Source of the DNA: Streptomyces sp. 11x1
GTDB taxonomy: Bacteria; Actinomycetota; Actinomycetes; Streptomycetales; Streptomycetaceae
DNA length: 64,000 bases
Assembly (NCBI RefSeq): GCF_032598905.1
Contig: NZ_CP122458.1
Span: 8,829,001-8,893,000 of the forward strand
Direction of reading: 5' to 3'
In this document: in pieces, positions 56,864 through 64,000 of the stretch
Numbering within the stretch: the first letter of the stretch is position 1
Layout of the letters: each line of letters opens with the position of its first letter
Made by a program: the position numbers and the translations under genes
The notes under the pieces: generated by a model
Databases searched by the model: none
Told to the model about the DNA's origin: nothing
What the model saw: only the letters and a program-made list of their open reading frames with translations

Positions 56864-59365
56864 TCAGCTCAGCTTTCCCAGTACGTTCCGCACTCGTCGT
56901 GCGTCGCGTAGGCGTTGTTCGTAGGTGGCGCCTGCCGCGAGCAGGGCCAGACCGGCGAGTGCGGGAGGTACCCAGCGAGGGAGGGCGTCCACGACCTGGG
57001 CGATGTAGGGGGCCAGTTCGTGCAGGGCGACCAGGGCGAGGGTGGCGCCGCCGAGGAGGAGCGGTGCCTGGAGGCGGTGGCGGGCACCCAACAGGGTGAC
57101 CGCCAGGGCGGCGGTGCCCAGCAGCAGGGGGCGGAGCCAGTGCGTGTCGCCCCAGGCCGCGAAGAGGCTCGGGACCAGCGTGACGGCTAGTCCCGGACCG
57201 TACGCCGCCCAGGACGAGGCCGTCAGGTCCCGGCGCCGACGCAACAGACCGACGACCAGGGCCGGAACGGTCACCGGCAGGGTGTACGCCTCGGGCGAGC
57301 CGACCTCCCACACCGTCAGCCGTACCCATGAGGCGGTCACGAAGAGCGCGGCGGCCAGATAGCCGAGGTGGCGGCGGTCCGGTCGTACGGCCCTGCCCGT
57401 GACGATCACCCCGCAGAGCGCGAGGGTCAGGGCCAGCAGAGGCGGATGCGTGGCCGAGAGGGCGATGGCCAGGAGGCCGGCCGCGGCCCCGGTCGCCTCG
57501 ACCGGGATCGTCGTGGGCGAGTCGCCGAGGCGTGCCGCGAGCAGGGCCGCGATCGCCGGGACCACCAGGACGAGCAGGGCGGTGTGCTGCGGCTCCCAGC
57601 CGACGGACGCGCCGATCGCGCAGGTCAGGGCCGTGGCGTGGACGATCGAGGCCGGTGCGGCGAGGGGGCCGAGGTCGGTGCGCCACGCGGCCGCCGCGAA
57701 CAGGACGGTCGAGGCCACGAGGGCGACGAGGGTCGTGGGCTCGGTGGCCAGGGAGAGCAGGACCAGGCTCACGGAGGTGACCAGGGCCAGAAGGGCGCCG
57801 GTGAGCGGCAACGGCGACCGAAGACGATCGGACGGCTGGGCGTGCTGGGAGGGCTGGGACGGCTCGGACGGCTGGGAGGGCTTGGACGGGTCCGAGGGCT
57901 CGGGTGCCGTCAGTCGTACGAGTCCGGCCAGGGTCAGGGCCGCCGCCATGAGGAGGCCCTGGGTCATCAGCCCGGCCAGGTAAGGCAGTTCCAGGACCGC
58001 GGGGAGGACCAGGACCGCGGCCCAGGCGAGGACCGAGGCGCCGGCCAGGGCCGGGGTCCGCCACGCGGCCGTGCGTCCGGCCAGGGCCAGTACTCCGGCG
58101 ACGACGACGAGCACGAGGGGTACGGTCGCCGTGTTCGGGGGCCACGGGGCGTCGAGCGTCACCGCCGCGCGGGCGCTCCCGGGCGCGCCGGACCAGATCC
58201 GCTCCAGCAGGCTGACCGGCCCCAGCATCGCGATCGCCACCACCGGCACCGTCGTGGCCAGCGCGAGGCCCTGGACGACGGCGGAGGCGTGGACGAGACC
58301 ACGCCGTACGGGCTCGGGGGCCTGGGCCCGTACGGCAGTCAACAGGGCGAGCCCGCAGAGGAGATGGGCCGGAACCGTCCAGACCTCGGGCAGGACCGCG
58401 CGGGCGACGCCGCCGAGGCCCGTCACCGTGAGGAGCCCGCCGGCGAGGGCGGCGCCGAGGGCCAGAGCGGGCTTCGGGGCGAGCCAGGCCGTCGTCAGGG
58501 CGACCGCGGCGGCGAGGGCGAGGAGCGCCGCCGCACGGGCGGCGGCGCCCGGGCCGGTGGCGGCCCACGAGAGCCACCCGGCCGCCGACACACCCCAGGC
58601 ACCCCAGCCGGACGCGCCGACCACGGCGACGATCCGTACCGGCTTGAGGGAGACCCGGAGCGCGATCGCGGTGTCGGCCGCCGCTGTCACCAGCAGCACG
58701 GCCGTGACCGTCTCCACGCTCGCGTTCACCGCGAACGACCAGAGGAGGAGCGGGAGTTGAGCGGCGCACAGGGCGAGGGGGAGCGGGAGGCCGAGAGCCG
58801 TGCGGGGTGACGCCGCGCCGGACTCCGCCACTCGGGCCGGCAGCGCGCCGAGCCCCAGCCCGTAGGCCGCCCACACCGTCGCGAGCACCGCCGTCGCGGC
58901 CGCCGCGTACCCCGTACCGTCCGCCCCGGTGAACACGACCTCGTGCAGGGCGTACGCGTCCAGGACCGTCAGGGCGAGGCCCAGACCGGCCACCGCCTCG
59001 GCCGTCGAACGCAGGCCCCGTCGCAGGAGGAGCACGGGAGCGCCGAGCGCGGTCACCGTCACCGCGCCGAGTACCAGAGCCCGGCCCGCGATGCCCAGGT
59101 GGCCCCAGCTGACCAGGGTGAACGCGATCGCCGCGACCGTCAGCAGGACGCCCCCGAGGACCAGCAGCACGTTCTGGACGCGAGGCGCCGTCGCCTCGGG
59201 GCGTCGTACGGGCGGTGCGGCGGGCGTGGACCCGGGCGCGGAGGTGTACAGGGCGTTCAGCAGCCATGCGCGGCGGCCCAGCAGGAAGGCGCGGCGGGCG
59301 TCGAGGTGCCGCAGCTCGGCGTCGAGGGCCCGCAACTCCTCGGCAGGGGACGGAAAGGACGTCAT
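56864..59365 (-). CDS. Very large polytopic membrane protein, unknown function
   Basis: 833 residues with about 20 or more hydrophobic segments rich in Ala/Leu/Val. A charged N-terminal coiled-type segment (EELRALDAELRHLDARRAFLL) and a linker of S-x-P-S-type repeats (about residues 490-515) interrupt the helices. It resembles the SCO7650-type membrane family of Streptomyces. No catalytic motif found. ATG 59365 is chosen because it opens with MTSFPSPAEE after GGAAAGG; the frame extends 12 codons further. Divergent from the SRPBCC gene. Confidence 0.7.
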   Translation of the reverse strand: MTSFPSPAEELRALDAELRHLDARRAFLLGRRAWLLNALYTSAPGSTPAAPPVRRPEATAPRVQNVLLVLGGVLLTVAAIAFTLVSWGHLGIAGRALVLGAVTVTALGAPVLLLRRGLRSTAEAVAGLGLALTVLDAYALHEVVFTGADGTGYAAAATAVLATVWAAYGLGLGALPARVAESGAASPRTALGLPLPLALCAAQLPLLLWSFAVNASVETVTAVLLVTAAADTAIALRVSLKPVRIVAVVGASGWGAWGVSAAGWLSWAATGPGAAARAAALLALAAAVALTTAWLAPKPALALGAALAGGLLTVTGLGGVARAVLPEVWTVPAHLLCGLALLTAVRAQAPEPVRRGLVHASAVVQGLALATTVPVVAIAMLGPVSLLERIWSGAPGSARAAVTLDAPWPPNTATVPLVLVVVAGVLALAGRTAAWRTPALAGASVLAWAAVLVLPAVLELPYLAGLMTQGLLMAAALTLAGLVRLTAPEPSDPSKPSQPSEPSQPSQHAQPSDRLRSPLPLTGALLALVTSVSLVLLSLATEPTTLVALVASTVLFAAAAWRTDLGPLAAPASIVHATALTCAIGASVGWEPQHTALLVLVVPAIAALLAARLGDSPTTIPVEATGAAAGLLAIALSATHPPLLALTLALCGVIVTGRAVRPDRRHLGYLAAALFVTASWVRLTVWEVGSPEAYTLPVTVPALVVGLLRRRRDLTASSWAAYGPGLAVTLVPSLFAAWGDTHWLRPLLLGTAALAVTLLGARHRLQAPLLLGGATLALVALHELAPYIAQVVDALPRWVPPALAGLALLAAGATYEQRLRDARRVRNVLGKLS

Positions 59366-59467
59366 GCAGGGGAGTGTGGTCCGCGTCACGGCGTACGACA
59401 TGAGTGCGGATACTCAGGACGTACTCACTTCCCGAGTGAACCGGCCCTGTGCAGGCAGAATCCGACC

Positions 59468-59926
59468 ATGGACTGGTGCCACTACCGCTTCTTCAGCCAC
59501 TGGAACCTGCCCGTCCGCCCCACCGTCGTGTACGACGTGCTCCAGCGGGTCGACGACTATCCGCGTTGGTGGCCGCAGGTCCGTGAGGTGACCCGGCTCG
59601 ACGCCACCACCGGAACCGTCCGGGTCCGCTCGGTCCTCCCCTACGACCTCGCCTTCACCGCGCGGGAGGTACGCAGCGACCGGGCGGCCGGGGTCCTGGA
59701 GATCGAGATGACCGGCGACCTGGACGGCTGGGCCCGCTGGACACTCACCGCCGACGGCACGTGCACGCTCGCCCGTTACGACCAGGAGGTCGACGTCTCC
59801 AAACCCCTGCTGCGGCGGTTCGCCGTACCGGGACGGCCGCTCTTCCGCGCCAACCACGCGCTGATGATGCGGGCGGGACGACGAGGACTCCTCGCGTACC
59901 TCACGGCGGACGGGCAAGCGGTTTGA
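59468..59926 (+). CDS. SRPBCC-family lipid/ligand-binding protein
   Basis: 152 residues, polyketide cyclase/dehydrase fold. Typical N-terminal strand RPTVVYDVLQRVDDYPRWWPQV and a long C-terminal helix. May bind a small hydrophobic ligand. ATG 59468. The long frame upstream overlaps the antisense membrane gene and is not real. No aromatase or polyketide genes nearby. Confidence 0.8.
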   Translation: MDWCHYRFFSHWNLPVRPTVVYDVLQRVDDYPRWWPQVREVTRLDATTGTVRVRSVLPYDLAFTAREVRSDRAAGVLEIEMTGDLDGWARWTLTADGTCTLARYDQEVDVSKPLLRRFAVPGRPLFRANHALMMRAGRRGLLAYLTADGQAV

Positions 59927-59965
59927 ACCAGACCCGTCGGGACCTGTATTGTTCAGTCCGTTCCC

Positions 59966-60037
59966 GGGCGATTAGCTCAGTGGGAGAGCGCTTCGTTCAC
60001 ACCGAAGAGGTCACTGGTTCGAACCCAGTATCGCCCA
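59966..60037 (+). tRNA. tRNA-Val (CAC), copy 2
   Basis: 72 nt, identical to 49367-49438 through the ACCGG 3' flank. No integrase or att-like repeat nearby. Confidence 0.97.
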
Positions 60038-60044
60038 CCGGGAA

Positions 60045-60076
60045 AAAGGCCGGTCCGCAGTCGCGGGCCGGCCTTT
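60045..60076. terminator. Bidirectional hairpin after tRNA-Val
   Basis: AAAGGCCGGTCCGC (60045-60058) pairs with 60063-60076 (GCGGGCCGGCCTTT-type, one G-U). A-run on one side and T-run on the other; serves the tRNA (plus) and the exonuclease (minus). Confidence 0.88.
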
Positions 60077-60077
60077 C

Positions 60078-60806
60078 TCATGCCGCCGCGGCCGGCAGAT
60101 CCGGACGCAGGGGCCATGCCGGGTCCACCGACTCCTCCGTGCCGCTGCGGGCGAACCAGGCCTGCAGCCCCCGGGCCTGGGCCGCGTGCCACACGGCCTG
60201 CAGCGTGTGCAGTTCGGCGGGGGAGAGGCGGGCGAGCCGGGTCGCGAAACGGTGGCCCACCGCGCGGACGACATCCATCGCGGCCTGTGCGTCGGCCGCC
60301 GCGTCGTGCGCGCCGTCCAGGGGCACCTCGTAGTGCGCGCACAGATCGGTGAGCGTGCGCCGGCCCTTGCGGTAGCGGTCCAGATGCTTGTCCAGGACCC
60401 GGGGGTCGAGGACCCGCAGCGGCGTCGTCTCGAACCAGCGGTCCAGCGACGAGGCGCGATGCCGTCGCAACTCGCGGTCCAGCAGGGTCAGATCGAACGG
60501 CGCGTTCATCACGACCAGCGGGCGGCCGCGCACCGCCTGCTCGGCGAGCGCCCTGGCTATCTCCTCCATCACCGGCGCCGGCCACCGGCCGTCGCGCTGC
60601 AACTGATCGTCCGTCAGCCCGTGCACCGCCGTCGCCGCGGCGGGCACCGGCACCCCCGGATTCACCAGCCACCGGGTCACCCGGGGGCGGGTGCCGGGCG
60701 CGTCCTGGACGACGACGGCGGCCGACACGATCCGGTCGGTCTCGACGTCCACGCCCGTGGTCTCCGTGTCGAACGCCGCCAAGGGCCCCTCGTACCAACA
60801 CGTCAT
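60078..60806 (-). CDS. DnaQ-like 3'-5' exonuclease (DEDDh)
   Basis: 242 residues. Exo I FDTETTG (residue about 12), Exo II NAPFDLTLLDRE (about 100), Exo III HDAAADAQA (about 165) give the full D-E-D-D-h set. A C-terminal extension of about 60 residues has no clear fold. Acts on ssDNA or RNA; role could be proofreading or repair. ATG 60806. Confidence 0.9.
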   Translation of the reverse strand: MTCWYEGPLAAFDTETTGVDVETDRIVSAAVVVQDAPGTRPRVTRWLVNPGVPVPAAATAVHGLTDDQLQRDGRWPAPVMEEIARALAEQAVRGRPLVVMNAPFDLTLLDRELRRHRASSLDRWFETTPLRVLDPRVLDKHLDRYRKGRRTLTDLCAHYEVPLDGAHDAAADAQAAMDVVRAVGHRFATRLARLSPAELHTLQAVWHAAQARGLQAWFARSGTEESVDPAWPLRPDLPAAAA

Positions 60807-60974
60807 GTGTCCACAACTCCTCGTTCACCCACGGCAGCTGACGTCCCGTCTTCTGCCAGTTTGGTGATACCCGGGCTGTTTGCGCCGTACGCCGGACGGA
60901 GACAACAGAAGTACGGGTCTGCGCAGTTCAGGGGCCCGGCACGGGGAAACACCTGTAGGGGAAGGCTGTTGGTC

Positions 60975-61541
60975 ATGGCCATTGCGCAGCCCGAGCGGGG
61001 CGGGCTGCTGCCCGAGCACGCGGCACCGCTCCGCGGCTCCCTCGCCACCACCGCCTGCATGGAGACCCTGCAGGTGGGCTATCTGCACGCGGTGGCGGCC
61101 GCCGCCGGCTGCTCCCTGTCCCAGCCCTTTCCGGACAACGGCATCGACTGGCACGTCAGTCACGGCTCGCCCGGCCACACCGTCGACGACGAGGTCACCA
61201 TCAAGGTGCAGCTCAAGGCCACCTACCAACTCGCGCCGAACCCCCCGGGCCGCTTCTTCTCCTTCACCCTCGACAACGAGCACCTGGCGAAGCTCGCCCG
61301 CACCCCCGTCTCGGTGCACAAGATCCTGGTCGTGATGATCGTCCCCAGGTCGCAGGAGCAGTGGCTGCGGGCCGGCCACGACCGGCTCGACCTGCGGCAC
61401 TGCTGCTACTGGACCAATCTCGCCGGACACCCGATCACCGGTCGGCGCCGCACCACCGTGCGCATCCCGACCTCGCGCATCTTCGACGACCGAGCGCTCT
61501 GCGAGATCATGACGCGGGTCGGAACGGGAGGAAGACCGTGA
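60975..61541 (+). CDS. DUF4365 protein, PD-(D/E)xK nuclease-like
   Basis: 188 residues. Motifs DNGIDWHV (about residue 53) and IKVQLKAT (about residue 77) match the D-...-(E/Q)xK catalytic core seen in DUF4365 proteins, a family inferred to have a restriction-endonuclease fold. The C-terminal strands are followed by IPTSRIFD. ATG 60975. Stop overlaps the next gene by GTGA, so they form a unit. Activity is inferred, not shown. Confidence 0.72.
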   Translation: MAIAQPERGGLLPEHAAPLRGSLATTACMETLQVGYLHAVAAAAGCSLSQPFPDNGIDWHVSHGSPGHTVDDEVTIKVQLKATYQLAPNPPGRFFSFTLDNEHLAKLARTPVSVHKILVVMIVPRSQEQWLRAGHDRLDLRHCCYWTNLAGHPITGRRRTTVRIPTSRIFDDRALCEIMTRVGTGGRP

Positions 61542-62815
61542 CCCACGGCCCCATCGACGACGGCCGCGGCCCGCGGACCGCGGGCGCGTCCGTGCGCCGC
61601 CCCATCAACCAACCCGTGGGCCCCGCCCGGCCCCACCCCGCCGAACCCGTCTGGACCCAGCCGCCCGACCCCGCGCACGTCGACCCCGCCGTACTGGGCA
61701 CCCTGCTGCGACGGCACGGGTGGCAGCGGCGCGGCGGAGCCACCGGGCGGTACGGGCGCTGGACCCCGCCCGAGCCGGCCGGGCGGGCCATGAGCCTGCT
61801 CGTGCCGGAGAACCGGGCCTTCCCCGACAGCGACGACCTGCTCGGCGAGGCCCTCACGGCACTGTCGCGGAGCGGTTCGCCCGCCGCCCGGGACGTGCTG
61901 ACCGCCCTCACGGTACCGAGCGACGAGATCCACTGGTGGCGGGACGTCCCCACCGGACCGCTGGGTACCGCCTCCTGGGTCGTCGAGGACCAACTGCGCT
62001 CCGCCGCCCGCCAGATGCTTCTCGCGGCGGCCCTGGCCACCCGCGCGCGGGCCGGCTACCACGGCGCCCGGCACCGCCTGCCCGCCGCCGCCTCCCTCGA
62101 CGGTGTCCTCGTCGGCGCGGCCCCCGGCGGCCGTCGGCTGACCGCCTTCGTCCCCGTCGCCCAGGGCCGCTCCCTGGCCTTACGGCTCCACCAGGCCCTC
62201 TATGCCGCCCGTGAAGCCATCGACTACCAGCGCGCCACCGGCGGCATGGACGCCTTCGACAGCGCCGTCGAGGCAGGGGTCAGCCACGAGCTGACCGAGG
62301 CCCTCGTCGCCCTCGTCCGCGGCACCGAGGGCGCCCGCGTCGCCGTCGACTGGGCGCCCGCCGCCGGTGTCCCCGAGGGCGGTGCGACACCGGCCGACCC
62401 CGTCGAGTTCTCCCCGGGCGACCTGCCCGTGCTGCGCGAGGCCGGCGCCCGCTACCTGCGCGCCGAGCCCCCGATGCCGGTGCGGATCACCGGAGCCGTG
62501 GTGCGGATGCGCAGGTCGGCGGCGCGCGGCGAGGGCACGGTACGGCTGCGGGTCATCGCCGGCGCCGAGGTCCCGCACGTCCGGATGACCCTGGACGAGG
62601 AGTCGTACCGGATCGCAGGCCAGGCCCATCTCGTCGGTCTGCCGGTCCGGGTGCACGGCCGGCTGGAGAGCCGGGGCGGCTTCCGGCGGCTGACGAACGC
62701 CGACGGGATCGCACCCGTGCAGGTCGACGAGGCCGAACGGGACCGGCTGATGAAGTCGCTGCAGGAGACCGCGGAGATCACGGCCTTCTTCGAGGAGGCG
62801 TGCGGAGGCGACTGA
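61538..62815 (+). CDS. Protein of unknown function coupled to the DUF4365 gene
   Basis: 425 residues, no family recognised. Residues 1-60 are Pro/Arg-rich; 60-290 mainly helical (SLLVPENRAFPDSDDLL, LLAAALATRARAGY); 300-420 look beta-rich (RITGAVVRMRRSAARGEGTVRLRVIAG, PVRVHGRLESRGGFRRL), perhaps an OB- or SH3-like fold. No catalytic residues. GTG 61538 in the GTGA overlap. Probably a partner of the DUF4365 protein; it might bind nucleic acid. Confidence 0.7.
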   Translation: MTHGPIDDGRGPRTAGASVRRPINQPVGPARPHPAEPVWTQPPDPAHVDPAVLGTLLRRHGWQRRGGATGRYGRWTPPEPAGRAMSLLVPENRAFPDSDDLLGEALTALSRSGSPAARDVLTALTVPSDEIHWWRDVPTGPLGTASWVVEDQLRSAARQMLLAAALATRARAGYHGARHRLPAAASLDGVLVGAAPGGRRLTAFVPVAQGRSLALRLHQALYAAREAIDYQRATGGMDAFDSAVEAGVSHELTEALVALVRGTEGARVAVDWAPAAGVPEGGATPADPVEFSPGDLPVLREAGARYLRAEPPMPVRITGAVVRMRRSAARGEGTVRLRVIAGAEVPHVRMTLDEESYRIAGQAHLVGLPVRVHGRLESRGGFRRLTNADGIAPVQVDEAERDRLMKSLQETAEITAFFEEACGGD

Positions 62816-62861
62816 CCGCGTCCGCCCATCAACCGTTTCGCAGAGGGCACCCCTGGCTCGG

Positions 62862-62903
62862 TACGATTCGGGGACCACCTACGAAAATCCGTAGGTGGTC
62901 CCC
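62862..62903 (+). promoter_or_regulatory. thrS promoter and 14-bp leader hairpin
   Basis: TACGAT (62862-62867) is a plausible -10 box. Just after the predicted start, GGGGACCACCTACG (62870-62883) pairs exactly with CGTAGGTGGTCCCC (62890-62903) around an AAAATC loop, 18 bases before the start codon. A hairpin so near the initiation site could regulate translation. Confidence 0.55.
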
Positions 62904-62921
62904 TTCAGTCAGGAGAGACCG

Positions 62922-64000
62922 GTGTCCGACGTCCGTGTGATCATCCAACGCGATTCCGAGCGGGAAGAGCGCGTGGTGACGACGGGCACTACGGCCGCCG
63001 ACCTCTTCGCCGGCGAGCGGACCGTCGTCGCGGCCCGCGTGGCCGGAGAGCTGAAGGACCTCGCGTACGAGGTGCGGGACGGCGAGACCGTCGAGAGCGT
63101 GGAGATCTCCTCCGAGGACGGCCTCAACATCCTGCGCCACTCCACCGCGCACGTCATGGCCCAGGCCGTGCAGGAACTCTTCCCCGAGGCGAAGCTGGGC
63201 ATCGGGCCGCCGGTCCGGGACGGGTTCTACTACGACTTCGACGTGGAGAAGCCGTTCACGCCCGAGGATCTCAAGGCCATCGAGAAGAAGATGCAGGAGA
63301 TCCAGAAGCGCGGTCAGCGCTTCTCCCGCCGTGTCGTCACCGACGAGGCCGCCCGCGAGGAACTGGCGAACGAGCCGTACAAGCTGGAGCTGATCGGCCT
63401 CAAGGGCTCCGCGTCCTCGGACGACGGTGCGGACGTCGAGGTCGGCGCCGGCGAGCTGACGATCTACGACAACCTGGACGCCAAGACCGGTGACCTGTGC
63501 TGGAAGGACCTCTGCCGAGGCCCCCACCTGCCCACCACCCGCAACATCCCGGCGTTCAAGCTGATGCGCAATGCCGCCGCGTACTGGCGCGGCAGCGAGA
63601 AGAACCCGATGCTCCAGCGCATCTACGGCACCGCCTGGCCCTCCAAGGAGGAGCTGAAGGCCCACCTCGACTTCCTCGCCGAGGCCGAGAAGCGCGACCA
63701 CCGCAAGCTGGGCAACGAACTCGACCTGTTCTCCATCCCGGACGAGATCGGCTCCGGCCTCGCCGTCTTCCACCCCAAGGGCGGCATCATCCGCCGGGTC
63801 ATGGAGGACTACTCGCGCCGCCGGCACGAGGAGGAGGGCTACGAGTTCGTCTACACCCCGCACGCCACGAAGGGGAAGCTCTTCGAGGTCTCGGGTCACC
63901 TGGACTGGTACGCCGACGGCATGTACCCGCCCATGCAGCTCGACGAGGGCGTGGACTACTACCTCAAGCCCATGAACTGCCCGATGCACAACCTGATCTT
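62922..64000 (+). CDS. thrS: Threonyl-tRNA synthetase, 5' part (truncated by window end)
   Basis: Attaches threonine to tRNA-Thr, cytoplasmic. About 360 residues are visible. The N-terminal TGS domain (residues 1-60), the SAD/editing domain with [12 protein letters not shown] and the zinc-binding CRGPHLPTT, and the start of the catalytic core with motif 2 precursor [19 protein letters not shown] and KPMNCPMHN (zinc-binding Cys, His) are all present. GTG 62922 has an AGGAGA site. Continues past the window. Confidence 0.95.
   Translation, partial: MSDVRVIIQRDSEREERVVTTGTTAADLFAGERTVVAARVAGELKDLAYEVRDGETVESVEISSEDGLNILRHSTAHVMAQAVQELFPEAKLGIGPPVRDGFYYDFDVEKPFTPEDLKAIEKKMQEIQKRGQRFSRRVVTDEAAREELANEPYKLELIGLKGSASSDDGADVEVGAGELTIYDNLDAKTGDLCWKDLCRGPHLPTTRNIPAFKLMRNAAAYWRGSEKNPMLQRIYGTAWPSKEELKAHLDFLAEAEKRDHRKLGNELDLFSIPDEIGSGLAVFHPKGGIIRRVMEDYSRRRHEEEGYEFVYTPHATKGKLFEVSGHLDWYADGMYPPMQLDEGVDYYLKPMNCPMHNLI

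Noticed and set aside
49367-60037. Integrated element between the two identical tRNA-Val(CAC) genes
   Set aside because: No integrase, phage or conjugation genes lie between; duplicated tRNA genes are sufficient explanation.
62820-62921. T-box riboswitch before thrS
   Set aside because: AGGTGGTCCC partly resembles the T-box sequence, but there is no specifier stem, and it is half of a simple perfect hairpin.

Overview
The window is from a high-GC actinobacterium and is almost certainly a Streptomyces chromosome. It has a G/C-rich third codon position, many GTG/TTG starts, ATGA/GTGA stop-start overlaps, a sporulation gene (ssgB), Tat-dependent secreted proteins and a gene order (argCJBDR, argH, metNIQ, cobalamin genes, ssgB, thrS) matching the core of Streptomyces chromosomes. 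Most of the window is conserved core; the accessory part is the first 4.4 kb.

Layout. 1-4385: end of a Tn7/Tn5053-type transposition module (tniB, tniQ) in which tniQ is split by a complete IS3-family element with inverted repeats and a 3-bp target duplication. 4469-9401: arginine operon argC-argJ-argB-argD-argR behind an ARG box; argH follows separately at 15570 behind overlapping ARG boxes. 9689-13112 (minus): a flavin electron-transfer cassette of membrane ferric-reductase-like protein, secreted protein with three FMN-attachment repeats, and ApbE flavin transferase. 13239-15366: a PPOX-class flavoprotein and a secreted protein made of three 134-residue repeats. 17335-24950: aldo/keto reductase, TetR/MFS pair, acyltransferase, secreted glycerophosphodiesterase with a candidate PHO box, sigma-like factor, acetyltransferase and two small membrane proteins. 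25158-28139: a Met/Cys-rich leader peptide and the methionine importer metNIQ. 29072-36457: cobalamin/siroheme genes cobL, a bluB-cobT fusion with a huge disordered N-terminus, and a SUMT/CysG. 36563-42123: rRNA/tRNA methyltransferase, membrane Ser/Thr kinase, small proteins, a striking 8-bp satellite, an APH-family protein and a zinc-ribbon protein. 42219-42694: five tRNAs (Val x3, Cys, Gly, minus strand). 42852-49288: pabB-pabC, acetyltransferase, DsbA-like protein, small membrane proteins, CGNR zinc-finger protein, ssgB. 49367 and 59966: two identical tRNA-Val(CAC). 49999-56756: sugar ABC importer, YesL-like protein and a large Tat-exported lyase, probably for rhamnogalacturonan. 56864-64000: giant membrane protein, SRPBCC protein, exonuclease, a DUF4365 nuclease-like pair, and the 5' part of thrS.

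How it works together. ArgR, encoded last in its operon, should repress argC and argH through the ARG boxes. The ferric-reductase protein should pass NAD(P)H electrons across the membrane to FMN groups that ApbE attaches. Methionine import appears controlled by a translated leader. cobL, bluB-cobT and the SUMT gene supply three steps of corrinoid/siroheme synthesis. The sugar operon lacks its own ATPase and presumably uses a shared one.

Two dispersed intergenic repeat families (called A and B here) recur at gene ends across the window, mostly between convergent genes, and look like terminator modules.
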